From: Cycas panzhihuaensis
Taxonomy: Eukaryota > Cycadophyta
Direction: 5' to 3'
DNA length: 64,000 nt
Assembly (NCBI GenBank): GCA_023213395.1
Contig: CM041465.1
Span: 182,349,741-182,413,740 of the forward strand
Shown here: in pieces, positions 24,124 through 36,933 of the stretch
How the letters are laid out: each line of letters begins with the position of its first letter
How positions within the stretch are numbered: position 1 is the first letter of the stretch
The notes under the pieces: model-generated
The model's database searches: none
Told to the model about the DNA's origin: nothing
What the model saw: only the letters and a program-made list of their open reading frames with translations
Translations under genes and position numbers: made by a program

Positions 24124-24920
24124 ATGGCTGCAATTAACATGCTTAATGCATGCATCATTAAGTTAACTGGTAAAGATAATTATCAGGAATAGCAGAGATA
24201 GACTCAAAATCTGTTGATCATGAATGAATTTTGGGGTTTTGTTTCTACAAAGATCCCCAAACCTGTGCCTGTGCAGAGCCAAACTGATAAAAATGTTATT
24301 GTCCAACTTGATCCAATTATTATTGCTACTTGGAAAGCTAAGGATGAAATAACCTTAGCAGTTTTACATATGATTGTTGATGTTAATGTAGATCAAAATA
24401 TTGCTTGTGTAAAAACATCTAAGGAAGCATGGGACACTTTGTCATCTTTGTATGAAAGGCGAGATGAAGCTCGCATTATGATGATAAAAGCTAAATTATA
24501 CTCTTTGAAGTTTGTAAAGCCAATGTCGACATTCTTTTCTTTTATCAAAGAGATTTGTAATGAGTTGAATACTCTAGGAAAGCTTGCTTCTAGAGATGAG
24601 CTTGTAATGACAACATTGCATGCATTGCTAAAAGATTACAATGGATTTATTTCATCCATTACAAGAGATGGTACACTAGCTTCAGTAACTTTCAATCAAC
24701 TTGAAAGTTTACTACTTTAAGAGGAACAAATTTACATGAGGGAGGATGAAGAGCCATCTACATTAGGAGCATTCACAGTCAAACACAAGGCCAAACAGGA
24801 TCCCAAACCATCACTTCACAAATAGTTTGGAAACATGAACATTGGCACATCCAAGGCCAACGTAATATGTCATTATTGTGGCAAAGTAGGCCACATAGCT
24901 CCTGAATGCAGAAAGAAACT
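24124..24920 (+). pseudogene. Copia A gag
   Basis: ATG at 24124 (MAAINMLNACIIKLTGKDNY) agrees with the intact start in copia B. UBN2 capsid domain at 24200-24700 (KTSKEAWDTLSSLYERRDEA). Zinc knuckle CHYCGKVGHIAPEC at 24868-24909. Stops near 24189 and 24198 (tryptophan and other codons) and TAA at 24718 (a CAA glutamine) interrupt an otherwise continuous frame. Gag forms the virus-like particle in the cytoplasm. Confidence 0.9.
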
Positions 24921-25089
24921 ATTAGATCTACAACAGTCTCGTCAACAATAGACATGTTAGCAACAGACACGGTAGCAACAACTTTGTCAGCAGCACTTCC
25001 AGTAGTAGCAGCAATAACAACTCCCTTGACCAAATCGAGCTGCTTTTTTAGGAGGTCAAAGAGGAAGGGGGGGTTTCAGTGGTGGCAAT

Positions 25090-25398
25090 CAACGCCACAT
25101 GAATCAATTTGCAGATGAAGATAAGTTGTTTTGTGCTTATCATAACTCTAAGGTTGATAGAATATGGATCATAAACTTAGGGGTATCTTGTCATATGACA
25201 GGTAGTGAAGAATTACTCTATGACATCAAAGAAGGAAGCAGGCAATCAATCGCATTTAGCAACAATGAATTTGTAAAGATTTCAAGTATAGGCAAAAATG
25301 CCTCTTTTCACTCACCAACTAATCCTGCTTTGACATTTTCTACAGGAGATGCCTACCTTAACCCTTCGATGGAAAAGAATTTGCTATCTGTTAGTTAG
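25090..25398 (+). pseudogene. Copia A protease, active site lost
   Basis: The conserved copia protease start reads WIINLGVSCHMTGSEELLYD, where copia B has WIIDTGATQHMTGSEELLYD. The catalytic D-T-G is N-L-G here, so the protease is dead. An arginine/glycine-rich linker (PNRAAFLGGQRGRGGF in the neighbouring frame) precedes it, as in copia B. Confidence 0.9.
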
Positions 25399-26430
25399 TT
25401 GGACAAACAACAGATGAGCATATTGTTCAAAAGTGGGAAATGTATAATCGGTGACAAGAATTATCAAGTGGTAGCCATTGGTTATGCGGACCATGGACTT
25501 TACGAAATGGATGTAACAAATATCACATTTGATACTGCATATTCTATCACACAAACTATGTCAAAAGTTCAACTTTGGCATCAATGGCTAGGCCACTTGA
25601 GCCTAGACAATATCAAGATGATGGTTACAAAAAACATGGTGCATGGGCTTCCAAGGATATGTGGAACAAAGTGTCTGTGAAACTTGTATTACGGGGACTC
25701 AACATCGACAACCTTTTTCTAAAGGCAATGCATGGCGTGCATCACATCCCTTGCAGCTGATTCATTCAGATTTATGTGGACCCATGTCCATCGCATCTTT
25801 TGGAGGAGCCTTGTACTACATTTCCTTCATAGATGATTTTTTACATAAGGTTTGGGTCTATTTCATCAAGTAAAAATTTGATGCATTTGAAAGGTTCAAA
25901 GAATTCAAACAAAAAGTGGAAAATGAATTTGGATACTCAATTAAGATTTTGAGATCAGATAATGGAGGTGAATTTACCTCAAAGGAGTTCATCCAATTCT
26001 ACAAGGACAATGGCATTAAAAGACAACTCACTACTCCACATACTCGTCAGTAAAATGGTGTTTCAGAGTGAATGAATAGGACTTTGGCAAATAAAGCTAG
26101 AGCCATGATGCATGTTAAAGGACTACCTCGAGCATATTGAGTGGAAGCATTTCACATAGCTGCCTATGTGGCAAATAAGAGTCCTACATGTGCTATCATT
26201 GACATCACACCAGAGGAAGCTTGGTCTGGCCAAAAGCCAACCGTGAGCTATTTGAGGACCTTTGGGTGCATTACATATATGCACATTCCCCATCAACAAA
26301 GATCAAGGTAGATAAAAATAGTTTCAAATGTATTTTCGTAGGTTATGCTATTCATAGCAAGGCATATAAATTGTATGACCCCATTGTTAGGAAAATGCAT
26401 CTCTCACGAGATTTAATCTTTGCCGAAGAA
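25399..26430 (+). pseudogene. Copia A integrase
   Basis: Zinc-binding N-terminus LWHQWLGHLSLDNIKMM with CETC-type cysteines after a frameshift near 25670. Core begins IHSDLCGPMSIASFGGALYY; the second aspartate is in LRSDNGGEFTS (25952 onward) and the glutamate in NGVSE before a TGA at 26071 (CGA codon). TAA at 26053 (CAA), TGA at 26138 (TGG), and a return to frame near 26220 with LYDPIVRKMHLSRDLIFAEE at the end. All three D-D-E residues are still present although the frame is broken. Confidence 0.88.
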
Positions 26431-26639
26431 GATCATAAAGGGTTGGAAACTACATCCATCCAACCTCCTATTGAAAAGAGCAAGCAGATTGTTGAGGATT
26501 TCCTTCCCTCACAATCATCTATACCATGTACATCTTCTGCTCTTGTTGCTTCTACTTCAAGTCCATCTACTTCAAATTCAACTCCACTTGACCTTGGCAC
26601 TTCTTTAGTTCACCAGCTTTTACAGCCAGTGGATATTAA

Positions 26640-27480
26640 GGTTGAAGTTACTTCTATAAAGAAGTTACCCAAATGGTATACACAGACAATACAAGACAGT
26701 TAGATCATAGAAGGAAAATGTCCATCAAAGATGTGGCAGTAAACCAATTATGCACTTATGGCTGAAGTACTATGTGTTGATGAGCATTCCACTTTTGAGG
26801 AGGCATATAAAAATGAAAATTGGAAGGCTGTCATGGATGAAGAAATCCATTCTATTGAAAAGAATAGAACATGGGATTTGGTGGAATTGCCTAAAAACAA
26901 ATAGGTAATCGGTTGTAAATGGGTTTATAAAACCAAATTTCACTCTGATGGTTTACTTAAGCATTAAAAGGCTCGACTTGTTGCAAAGGGTTTCAAACAA
27001 AAGGAACACATTGATTATGAGGAGACCTTTGCACCAGTTGCAAACATGAACACCATCAAACTTATTTTGGCCTTAGCTGCTCAATGCAAATGGCCAATCT
27101 TTCAGATGGACGTGAAGAGTGCCTTCCTCAATGATGATCTTCAAGAAGAGGTATATTTGGAGCAACCTCTTGGTTACAAAGTACAAGGCAAAGAGCATTT
27201 GGTTTGTTGCCTTAAAAAAAGCTTTGTATGGCTTAAAGCAAGCCCCTAGGGCATGGTACTAAAAAATCGATGATTATGTTTTGAGATATGGATATCATTG
27301 ATTCACATTAGATCCTAACTTATACATTAAAGCTAGGAACGACCATCCTATCTTTATTGTCTTGTACGTAGATGACTTAGTGATCACAAGAAATGACACT
27401 AAGATGATTGAGATTCTCCAAGGGAACCTTAAGAGAAGTTTTGAGATAACAGATCTTGGACTTCTCCATTACTTTTAAGG
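26640..27480 (+). pseudogene. Copia A reverse transcriptase
   Basis: KKLPKWYTQTIQDS leads in; [43 protein letters not shown] and the catalytic YVDDLVIT (near 27365) are the standard copia RT motifs. Stops at former glutamines (TAG 26701, TAG near 26905, TAA near 26966), TGA at former CGA near 27299, and an extra A in the run near 27216 that shifts the frame. Confidence 0.9.
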
Positions 27481-28300
27481 TTTGGAGGTATGGCAACAAC
27501 TAGGCCATATCTTCATCTCCCAAGCAAAATACTCGTGGAACATTTTGCAGTGGTTTAAAATGCAAGATTGCAAACCAACGCCTACACCTATGGAGAATGG
27601 AACAAAGTTGACTCCCAATGTGGAAGCAGAACCAGTAAATCCCACCTTGTATCGACAATTAGTTAGTAGCCTAATTTACCTCACCAATATTAGACTGGAC
27701 ATTTCATTTGCTATTGGGATTTGTTCTAGGTACATGTCTTAGTCGAATAAGAAACATGGGAATGCAACAAAGCGCATACTAAGATACATAAAAGGCACAT
27801 TGCAGCATGCCCTTCAGTATGCTCATAATGAGAACTTCATCTTGGAAGGATTCTCGGATTCTGATTGAGCAAGTTGCCAATATAGTTGTGGATCAACCTC
27901 AGGATATTGTTTCACCATTGGTTCAGGTGTCATTTCATGGAGTTGTAAGAAGCAACCCAATGTTACCTTGTCATCCATGGAAGTAGAGTACAAAGTTGCA
28001 GTCAGCGCAGTTTGTGAGGCTATTTAGCTTAGGAGGATTCTTGGAGAGCTTGGACTTGAGTAGGATCACCCCACCAGGCTATATTGCAACAATCAAAGTG
28101 TGCTCAGGTTAACTAAGAATCCAATTTTTCATGCAAGGACCAAGCACATAGAGGTTCATCACCATTTTATCAGAGAGCATGTTCGGAAAGGTGAGATCAA
28201 CCTCTTTTACAAACCTACATATCAACAGATAACAGATATTTTTACCAAGCCACTTAGTAGAGAAATGCTTGTAAAATTTAGAGATGGTCTTGGCGTTTGA
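27481..28300 (+). pseudogene. Copia A RNase H and pol end
   Basis: FISQAKYSWNILQWFKMQDC, PTLYRQLVSSLIYLTN, then SDSD and a TGA (TGG) at 27866, TKHIEVHHHFIREHVRKGEI and DIFTKPLSREMLVKFRDGLG, the C-terminus of copia pol, which degrades the RNA strand during reverse transcription. Further stops at 27739 (CAA), 28024 (TGG). Confidence 0.9.
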
Positions 28301-28317
28301 CTTAACATTGTAAACAG

Positions 28318-28870
28318 TAAAGGGGGTTGTTAAACCTTATGTTTATATGTTAAGTTAATGTACTTTATAATATTTTATTATTGTACTTTATGGGGTGACT
28401 TATCACTTAAGTGATAAAGTACACACTCAGATTCTTTCCTAGTGACATAACATTGTAACTTAAGAGGCAAAGTGACCCTTATGCACTTTTGCTCACAAGA
28501 GAGCCCAAAGGACACTTGTCCTACATGCAAAAGGTGTAGCTTGGATGTTTAACACTTGTCAAATATCAGGCTCCTTAAGTCTCTCCTCCAACTCTATATA
28601 TTGAGATTAATTCTCATGTATTTCATATGGAGAGTGAGTAGTACTGTTATGCTGCTAGTTTGCTAATCAAACATTCATTCTTATTTGGAGATTGGACCAA
28701 TTCCTTCTCCTCCATATTGGTATTCTTATGCTTGTGCTTTTTATCCTTATGCTTTCTTACATTGCTCATTTCAATATTTTCTCTCTTAGATGCTAATCAT
28801 CTCATTTATAGGCAAATCTTTCTCCTCTCATAGATCCTTGGTTTAATATGCTTAATGCCTATTTCTAACA
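28318..28870 (+). repeat. Copia A polypurine tract and 3' LTR
   Basis: AAAGGGGG then TGTTAAACC at 28328. LTR 28328-28870 ends TTTCTAACA and is followed by TSD CAATC. Promoter palindrome at 28400-28417 and TATATATT near 28595. Confidence 0.95.
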
Positions 28871-28875
28871 CAATC

Positions 28876-30440
28876 AAGGCACTGATCATGCATGAAATTA
28901 GGAAGAGATCGTTGAATCTTGACTTCCATGCTAGAAAGTAAAATAAGATAGTTGCAACAACCCTCAAATATGATAGTTTTAATAACTTAGAAGATTACCT
29001 TTGGGCCTCAATAACCATCCAAGAGATATTTGTTGTCTTTTGGCAAGTCATTTGGGAAAACCTTGCCTTTTAGCTTGAGTATGGAATCAAAAGGATACTT
29101 AGAGTCATGCTTTGCTTAGGTAGTGGGTTTTATGGGAATAATGTAGCATGCATGTGTGTGGAAAGAACATAGCTGATACAAGCATTGACAAGTTGAAAAA
29201 ATACTTGATAGGTAGAGGAATAAATAGGTGAATATCAGAAAAGATGATGATGTGTGAATGTTTTAGAGGTGGCCCCTTTATACCTATATTACAAGGCATC
29301 CCTAGCAAAAGGGAAGAACAAAGCTCCTCAAACAATGAAAACTTATCAATGGGATTGGTAAAATATACATTGGATAATTATGCATTAAGGGGTCTCTAAA
29401 GCATTGCGAAACTAAGTTTATCTTAATCGTAGTATACACATAAACATAGATGTTTGTGATGTTCAAAATATTACAAATTTTAGTATTTTATTGTGTAAAT
29501 CTTGATCTCCATGAAATTCGTCTAATGAAAAGTAGGGTTGGGGGTTGGGGGTTGGAGTTTCTCAATTGTCATGTCTCATAGAAAGTGCAACAACTACGAC
29601 CACTTCATCTCCAATATCAACTACTTTAAAGTCTCTAATCACTTTTAGAATAAACTCACCTATTGAAGTCTAGTATGTGGTTAGAAATAAGCTAACAACC
29701 CTTATTGTGAAATGCTTTGTAGTTCTCTCCCTAATCTCTCCTCCTAGCACTTAAGGTTGAAGTCAAGACAATAGATGATGAACATCTAGTGGATAGGGTT
29801 TAGAAGCGTTTGCTTATTGGTCTAGTTGGGTCATGCACCTTTGTAACACACATTATGTGTAGTATACTCATGACATAAATTGTATGTTATACATATTGTA
29901 TAACTATTGTGTGCTTTGATAGGGTTGTCTTGACTTCTTATAAGTTGATATAAGCTACAATATTGTGAACACATTGGATATATGTTTTGTTGTAGCACAT
30001 GCTTATCTATATATATATCATGTGGTATATTTATATGTTCACCTGGGTTACTTGGTAGTTCATGATGATTGTGTTGTAGGGATAAATGGAAAAGTTATTG
30101 GTAGATGTGGATGTGGGATCCCTCGTAAATAAGTGTCAAGGATAGCTTGATACAAAATTATGTTGAGCATCTAATGTGAACAACCCTAGATGGGGTTTGT
30201 TGTTTGAGATTTGCAATATGGATAAAAATATTAGCAAACATACAAATATCCCAAAATGATAATAATAAAACCACTCTTTGCAAATAATAAACATTCACTA
30301 GAACAACATCTATAAAGATAAATTCTAATAACTCAATTGTATTCCAATACATAAGAGTTAAAATTTTCCTATTTTTGAGATGGGCCACATTCCAAAAGGT
30401 GGAAGCTAAATAAATATCCAACCTCATGGCTAGGTGCATA
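28876..30440. other. AT-rich spacer right of copia A
   Basis: No gene recognised. A G-rich run of GGGGTT units sits at about 29536-29560. Confidence 0.5.
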
Positions 30441-30445
30441 CAATG

Positions 30446-30535
30446 AACCCATTCATGTAATTGCTAGCTTCTTCAAGAAGCTACTCTTTTGCTTTAGAAT
30501 CTTTGAACTTACACTACCATTTACATGAATGGGTT
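30446..30535. other. 90-bp nested inverted repeat (potential stem-loop)
   Basis: Outer arms AACCCATTCATGTAA (30446-30460) and TTACATGAATGGGTT (30521-30535) are perfect complements. Inside the loop is a second hairpin, TAGCTTCTT-C-AAGAAGCTA (30465-30483). It may be a MITE remnant or a hairpin RNA; nothing decides between them. Confidence 0.6.
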
Positions 30536-30664
30536 TCGATAAACCCTTGTTATTATTAAGCCTTTTAGAATTTCCTTTTATTATAGTAAAATTGGGAGTA
30601 GCAAGAGCCAAAGAACATATTGCATACAGTGGAAAAACACAAGAAATGAGCAGTAGAGTTAGTC

Positions 30665-32345
30665 TGTTAGCTAAAGAGCAATTGATATACTCTGATTCAT
30701 GGGCATATTGTATATGCACATATATATAGGCTTACGCTTATGCATGCAAGACACATGTCATCCATGTAGGGACTATTTTACCCATCCAAACAAAGGACTA
30801 GAACTCACAACATTTAGTTTGGACTTTATAATACAATAAGCATTAAGTCTAACACTCCCCCTTAATGTTTACTTCATTGGCTTTCATGCCAAGGCCTCCT
30901 CTAGACTTTTCAAACTTGTCATGTGGTAACAATTTGGTAAAAATGTTCACTAGTTGTTTAACTATTCATTGGTGGGCCTATAAATCAACTCAATCTTATC
31001 GTTTTAGACTTACTCCCTGATAAAGTGATGATGCATCTCTATGTGTTTGGTGCATGCATGAAATGTTTGATTCTTTGTTATCTTCAACGTGTTTGGATTG
31101 TTACAATGCAACTTTGTACCATCTTCTCGATGAAGCCCTATATTACTAAGAATTAGTTTCAACCAAATGGCCTTACATGATGCTCCAACTGTAGCCTTAT
31201 ACTCTACTTTAGTCAATGAGAGGGCAACATTGAGTTGTTTTTTGTTGTTTCAAGATATTGCAACTAAACCAAGACTAAAACAATATCCAGAAGTGGATTG
31301 TTTTCTATCAATGCATCCAACCCAACTTGAATTAGGAAACCTTTCCAAGCTAAAGAAGTTGTTCGAAATAAACTTAAGTCCATATTGAAAAGTCCATCTC
31401 AAAATTTGCTTTGCAACTTTCCATTAGCTCTGCTTGGGTTTTGTCATAAGCCTAGGAACCGTGCTAACTAAATAAGTTATGTTAGTCCTAGTTATAGTGA
31501 GATAGGTTAGACTACCAACTAGTTGCTTACACAGAGTGCCATCCACCTATTTTCCTTCATCATGGGTTGACAATTTTATTCGTGTTTCCATCAGGGTTGA
31601 TTTAGGGTTGTAGTTCTCCATTTAGAAAATTTTCAAAACTTTCCTCATGTACTTTTGGCCTGGGAGATAAATATGTTGTTGGGTTTCTTCCAAACCTCTA
31701 CTCCAAGGCAACAGTGGAGCAGTCCAAGATCTGACATCTCAAAATTGTTTTTTAGGTCCTTTTCCAATTTCTCCACCATTGAGGTATCATTGCCAATTAT
31801 AATCAAGTCACCAACATACAAGATCACAAGAGTCAGACATAGGTCATTTTGAACCTCTATGTATAGGTTTAAATCTATTGAAGACCTCTCAAACTCATTT
31901 TTTTGAAAACAATAATCAATTTTGGAGTACTAGGCTGTGGGAGCTTGTTTCAATCCTTATAAAGCCTTCTTTTGATGACAAACTAGGGGTTCTTTACCCT
32001 TCTCTACATATCTTGGCGATTGCTCCATATAAACTTCTTTTGTCAAGTCCTAATTGAGAAGGCACACTTGGCATCAAGTTGGTGTAGCTGCCATCTAAAT
32101 TGTGCAGCTAATGAAAGTACAATCCTTATAGTCATCATTTTGGCCATTGATGCAAAGGTCTCTTAGTAGCTAGTTCCTTCTTTCTATTTGAAACCCTTAG
32201 CCACTAGACTAGCCTTATACTTGTCAATCAAACCATTCGATTTGAACTTGGTCCTAAAGACCCATCTATATCCAATTACTTGTTTACCTTTTGGCAGTCT
32301 CACTATTGAAAAATGCCAGGATTGTTTTGATTCCTTGTTTAAAAT
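30665..32345 (-). mobile_element. Copia C, 3' part (RT, RNase H, PPT, LTR), degraded
   Basis: Minus strand, right to left: LPKGKQVIGYRWVFRTKF at ~32270, YVGDLIIIGNDTSMVEKLEK at ~31810 (catalytic YVDD changed to YVGD), RNase H CKAIWLKLILSNIG and TKHIEMHHHFIRE at ~31100. A PPT (AAGGGGGAG on the minus strand) abuts the LTR end TCTAACA at 30854. A possible LTR start TGTTAG at 30665 would give only 190 bp and is uncertain. Gag, protease and integrase are absent. Confidence 0.75.
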
Positions 32346-32447
32346 GATAGAGAGATAGTAGAGAGTAGGATCAAATATCAATTGTCTTCATATCTGCAAT
32401 CCCCAAATAGGATGAATAACTGGGCAAGAAGGGACATGAAATAGGTT

Positions 32448-33048
32448 TGTTATGCTGAAAAATCATAGATATACATTGTTCATGATTGTAATCAGACTAA
32501 ATATCACATAAAGCAATACACACCTTAACCTACATAAGAATGGTGAGTAAGCAAGAAGACTAATATAAGATATTAATGTATTGATGAATAAACCATGACA
32601 ACAATAATGATCATATAGGTATTGAGAGTATATGCTGAAAATATGCAAAACAATGGTGTAAAATATAGCTATAATGAAATTACATGATAAGTGATAAAAT
32701 ATGTACTATGGTGCAACTCAATACAAATGGTGGTAGGATTCTCTACGCTATTGCATTAGTGAAAATGCATATTTATAGTAGGTCACTTCATAAAGGCCTA
32801 ATGAGATAGGGAAGCCTCAAATACAACCAATAAGAATTCATGAAGAAGTGAGCTTTAACACACGTATTAATGATACTCACATATTAAGAATCCTTTGAGA
32901 ACCTGTGAGAAACAAGAGCACCTATATGCACATAATTTAATAGTGCTCACTTAATGTGTGTGAGAACATAACTCTTAGTCGATCTAATGACACTTCATTA
33001 TGTCTAATGTGACCACTAAACAACATTACATGACACCACTTTCCAACA
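32448..33048 (-). repeat. Candidate LTR with adjacent PPT-like tract
   Basis: Starts TGTTATGC and ends TTCCAACA. The next bases read AAGGAGGAA on the minus strand, a good PPT, then TGTTGGAAAG. No partner LTR or PBS was found on the right, so this would be the 3' LTR of a truncated minus-strand element. Confidence 0.35.
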
Positions 33049-33061
33049 TTCCTCCTTCATG

Positions 33062-34937
33062 TTGACTAGATGGAGCATATATATACTTAGAAGGCATTAA
33101 TAATCACTTCTTTCCTCTTGCATCTTGATAAGTTGCGAAGAAGATGCTTCTATTAAGGACTAGTATAATTATGGTGAATTAGAGTATATCAACTTTCCAT
33201 CACTTGTTGTCACATCACATGAAATGCTGTAAATAGACTATATTAGGTATTGATTCTTGAATGGCATACTGGCATCCATACAAAGAGATAACTGTCTATC
33301 GGAATACATAGGTAACCAGTCACTATATTCACTAGTCTATAAGGAAACTTTTCATATGTATGATTCAACAACATTAAGAAATCTCACATTAAAACAGGCT
33401 TAGCCATAATTTGTGACATAGGTGACCTTTGAGAGGTAACGGTTGGAACTAGAAACATAGAGCCATAAATCAACATTTACTAAATAACATAGGCAAAGCA
33501 ACAAATGAAAGGATAACATGCACCAAATATGTGAATAACTACCCAAGTATTGTACAAATATGTGACATAATGGTTCTTTGAATATGGAAATAGTTCATTC
33601 TTACACTAAATCATTATGATAACTTGTGATCATTAGCTTAGTGATGAGGATGCTGTCATGCTAATTGAAAATCATCTAAGTTTGGCAAAATTAGACTTCA
33701 AAAAGGGAAAAACCGAGTTTAGCTCCTTTCAGTTGATTTAACACCTTTGAAGGTGTTAGAAATCAATTGAAATGGAAATGGGATCAATCGATACAAGGTT
33801 TTGGCATTGGGTTCTATGTGATTGTGGATTAATTTTCAAAGGAAGCACACTTGAATTTAATTCCAATATAATTTAATTTATTTCCAACATTAGAAAAAAA
33901 TAAATTAACTTGAAAATCACACAGGTGATCATGTTTTGAATTTTTGAAGTTGTTGTCGAAGATCCTTGCGAAAAGGCAGTGCTAGATTGAGAAGACATGG
34001 CAAATGTGCTATATAAAGGACAAATGGGTCTAGTAGAAGGCTAAGTAAGTTGAACTAAAGTAGAAATTACAAACAATCATTAAACGATCGCATCCTAAAC
34101 TAGAAAAAAAACACATTTGCAATTTTTGAGCACCCTGCATTTTAATACATGCACTTGCCAAGTTGATATATCATGAAGCTAGCTTTCAAAAAAAAGATTT
34201 GTAACTAGATCTTCAAAGAGAATGTTGACTAGATTCACGGGAGACCAAAACAAAGAGAGAAGGCTAAAAAAGCCACCTGAATGAATTGTTGCTTTAAGCA
34301 TAGAAATGCAAATATGTGGAACCACCTTTAGATTTTGGCCACAAAAAACTTGCTTGGAACATATCTGTGAATTGATCTATGATGTGAGAGGTAGTGGGCA
34401 CTAGATTTGCCACTATAAGCATAGTAGAAGCCAAGAACAACTAAAGATCATGGCCTAAAGTTACCATTCGAGTTTAAAAAGCTGAAAATATTGCATGAAG
34501 GGGTTTTAAAACTAGATCATCTATTTAGAAAGCAACATTGGCTTGCTAAAGGCCTAAACACACGAACAAACGTTGGAAATGAGCTGTCCAATTCAAAATA
34601 TGGCACTCAGTTTGCATAATGGAACTTGTAATATAGGGACACTCACAACGACCTTTGAAATGATTTAAAAACTTCCATGGATATGCTCCAACAACATTGA
34701 GATAAAATTCATGGGCTTTGAAATTCTTTGGTAAATGGACCTCTTATGATAGCTCTACAATGAACAAGAGATTTGAAGAAGTCAAGAGGATAAACCATCA
34801 GGAATTAGTGAAGAAAATGCCGTAAAAACACCAAAACAATTGTTGCCCAAAAATGTTATCATATATGGTAAAGCTTTATCACTTCCATCAATTCACATTT
34901 TTGCAAAGCACTCATACAATGCATGGAAAAATATGTG
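33062..34937. other. Non-coding interval of the insertion inside copia C
   Basis: AT-rich with no reading frame of note. Together with 32448-33048 it separates two overlapping pieces of copia C. Confidence 0.5.
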
Positions 34938-35175
34938 GTCATCGATGCAAAGGTGTCCTAGTAGCTAGTTCCTTCCTTCTATTTAAAACCCTCAACCACT
35001 AATCTAGCCTTATACTTGTCAATCAAGCCATTTGATCTGAACATGGTCTTAAGACCCATCTATATCCAGTTGCCTGTTTACCTTTTGGCAATCTCACTAT
35101 GCCCCAAGTCTTGTTTTTCTTCAATGCCTGAATTTTTTTGTCCATGACATCCTTCCACTTTTTCTCTTGACTTGC
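34938..35175 (-). pseudogene. Second piece of copia C RT start
   Basis: Minus strand: DVMDKKIQALKKNKTWGIVR, then LPKGKQATGYRWV and KEGTSY, stop, DTFASM. About 160-200 bp of it repeats the sequence at 32148-32345 with scattered mismatches, and it then extends further upstream in pol. Either two copies of one family or a duplication flanking the insertion between them. Confidence 0.7.
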
Positions 35176-35179
35176 CTTC

Positions 35180-36099
35180 TGAAATGATGCGTAATCGTGG
35201 GTGCTTACAAACTCAAAGAACGTTACCCATTGAACAGGGATCGTCGAAGAGGCGATAGAGTGAGTTCTCTTATATTATCTCCAAAATTTGGCTTACATCA
35301 CATATACACACTCACTGATGTTTGTACGATAAGATGCCTCTCATTACATCGATAGATGCCCTCAATGGACTTCGTCGAGGAGTCTTGACTGAGGCCACAG
35401 GTGGGAGTAAATAGCCAAAAATAGAAAAAAGCAAAAACAAAAAGAAAACAATATTGCAAGTCCACATATGATCTTTGTATTGGATATTATAGAGTGGAGG
35501 ATAGTGCAATAACGTTAGAGCATGCGTTTTCTGTAAAATGACACCTTGTGGTTCCTCTCGATTTGTAGAAAAAGAAATATTTTTGGTCATTAAAGTAATA
35601 AGCATTTGGAGAATCTTGGTAATACATGTTACTAGTCTTGCCCTTCTACTGCTTCACTTTGAAATTCTTTTTGCCATGCAATTTATTTTCAAATGGATTC
35701 TCATGTTTGATATCCTCTCCATACAAAAAATTATATAGCAATTGAATATAAATGTCTATTCAGCATTACATACCCACTATTTTTATTGCTTCATTGCTAA
35801 CAAATTCCTATAACTAGAATTGCCTCAAGCTTCTATATTGTGATGAAACATCTTTCATTGGAGACAAGCAATATGAAAAAAAGTGGGGGTATGTTATTTA
35901 TTTGAAAGATTCTCCATTTGTTCATCTACTTTCCATATTGAAAATTGATTGCATTGACTTAATGTTTATATTCTCAGATGGATTAGGTTCCAAATTTTTA
36001 TTTTAGAGGCTAAAAAATTTGGCAAAACGTGGAAATTATGTTTCTAGGCTTTGCTTTTCGAATGTCATTGGGCATGGTTGCCTATTGGCGCAGGTAGAC
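35180..36099. other. Spacer without recognised gene
   Basis: A 97-codon minus-strand frame at 35312-35605 with a hydrophobic stretch is open, but nothing marks it as a gene. The rest is AT-rich. Confidence 0.4.
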
Positions 36100-36334
36100 T
36101 GTTAAGTCTGTCACTAATTTATATTGAGGGGTCAATAACCACCTAAAAAACTACGTACTAACTAGCCAACTAACTGACTTAATTAGCTTTACTAATTGAC
36201 TCTTAATTATCTAACTAACTGATAGTTGAATTAATTGACTAGCATTCTAACATAAATGTACATTACATATAACTACAATAATTCACACATAATATTACAT
36301 AACGTTAAAACATATGGATGAGTGATGCTCATCA
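36100..36334 (-). repeat. Probable 3' LTR of gypsy G3 with PPT
   Basis: On the minus strand AACAAGGAGGAA (PPT-like, 36335-36346) is followed by TGATGAGCATCAC, and the element ends CAGACTTAACA at 36100, giving TG...CA borders and 235 bp. No second copy was found to the right. Confidence 0.45.
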
Positions 36335-36599
36335 TTCCTCCTTGTTTAAGGGGAAATTGTCCTCAATTTCTTGATCCTTAATAGTTAGGTGAAAGGTAAT
36401 TTGCAATGGCTATAGTAGACCATGTCTTCTCCTTGTCTACCAGGAAGAGAGATGATGTTGGATGAGATTGCTTGGTACTAAGAAGTGCTGCTAATGAATA
36501 TTGGGATGAGGAATCCTTCTTGACAATCTTCAGTGGCACTCTGGCTTTTCGTCCGTAGTTGTCGATTGGAATGCCTTTGAAGGTGTGTGCCTAACGAAC

Positions 36600-36645
36600 A
36601 CTGAAGGACCATCATATGAAGTACTGAAGGACCATCATACGAAGT
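36600..36645. repeat. 23-bp tandem duplication
   Basis: ACTGAAGGACCATCATATGA and three further bases, repeated head to tail with one mismatch. Confidence 0.95.
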
Positions 36646-36933
36646 AGGGCTTATGTGATTGTACTCTTCCTCAGTGTCGCGTACATTTGGCACAATGTTG
36701 TGTCGCACTGCCTGTATTGGGTGCAAACCTGCTAGAACCTCTGGAATGGTTGTCGATGTGCTCCTTGAGATGGTACGAGAATGATCTACTTGATCCTAGA
36801 TAGACCTCTGTAATGATGTGGGATCTCTTGGCTTTGGTGGCGAAGTTGTTTAAGAAATCATTTGTAGTTGTGGGGTGCTCAATTCAAGCATTGGCCTCAC
36901 AAATAGATTGGTGCCTTCTCAAACAAGACTCTT

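Larger units (their letters stand above)
12083..28870 (+). mobile_element. Copia A: Ty1/copia retrotransposon, split by two nested insertions
   Basis: 5' LTR 12083-12557 plus 17340-17409 (545 bp after removing the insertion), PBS at 17412, a ~2-kb leader, gag-pol 24124-28300, a purine tract ending at 28327, and 3' LTR 28328-28870 (543 bp). LTRs begin TGTTAAACC and end TTTCTAACA. TSD is CAATT/CAATC with one mismatch. Gag-only copy 1 sits inside the 5' LTR and copy 2 in the leader. Without insertions the element is about 7.3 kb. It is a close sister of copia B at 55942-63510. Domain order gag-PR-INT-RT-RH is copia. Many stops and several frameshifts make it defective. Confidence 0.95.

Noticed and set aside
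35312-35605. 97-codon minus-strand ORF with hydrophobic segment as a small secreted protein
   Set aside because: No upstream signals, no second copy, flanked by retroelement debris; length is compatible with chance.
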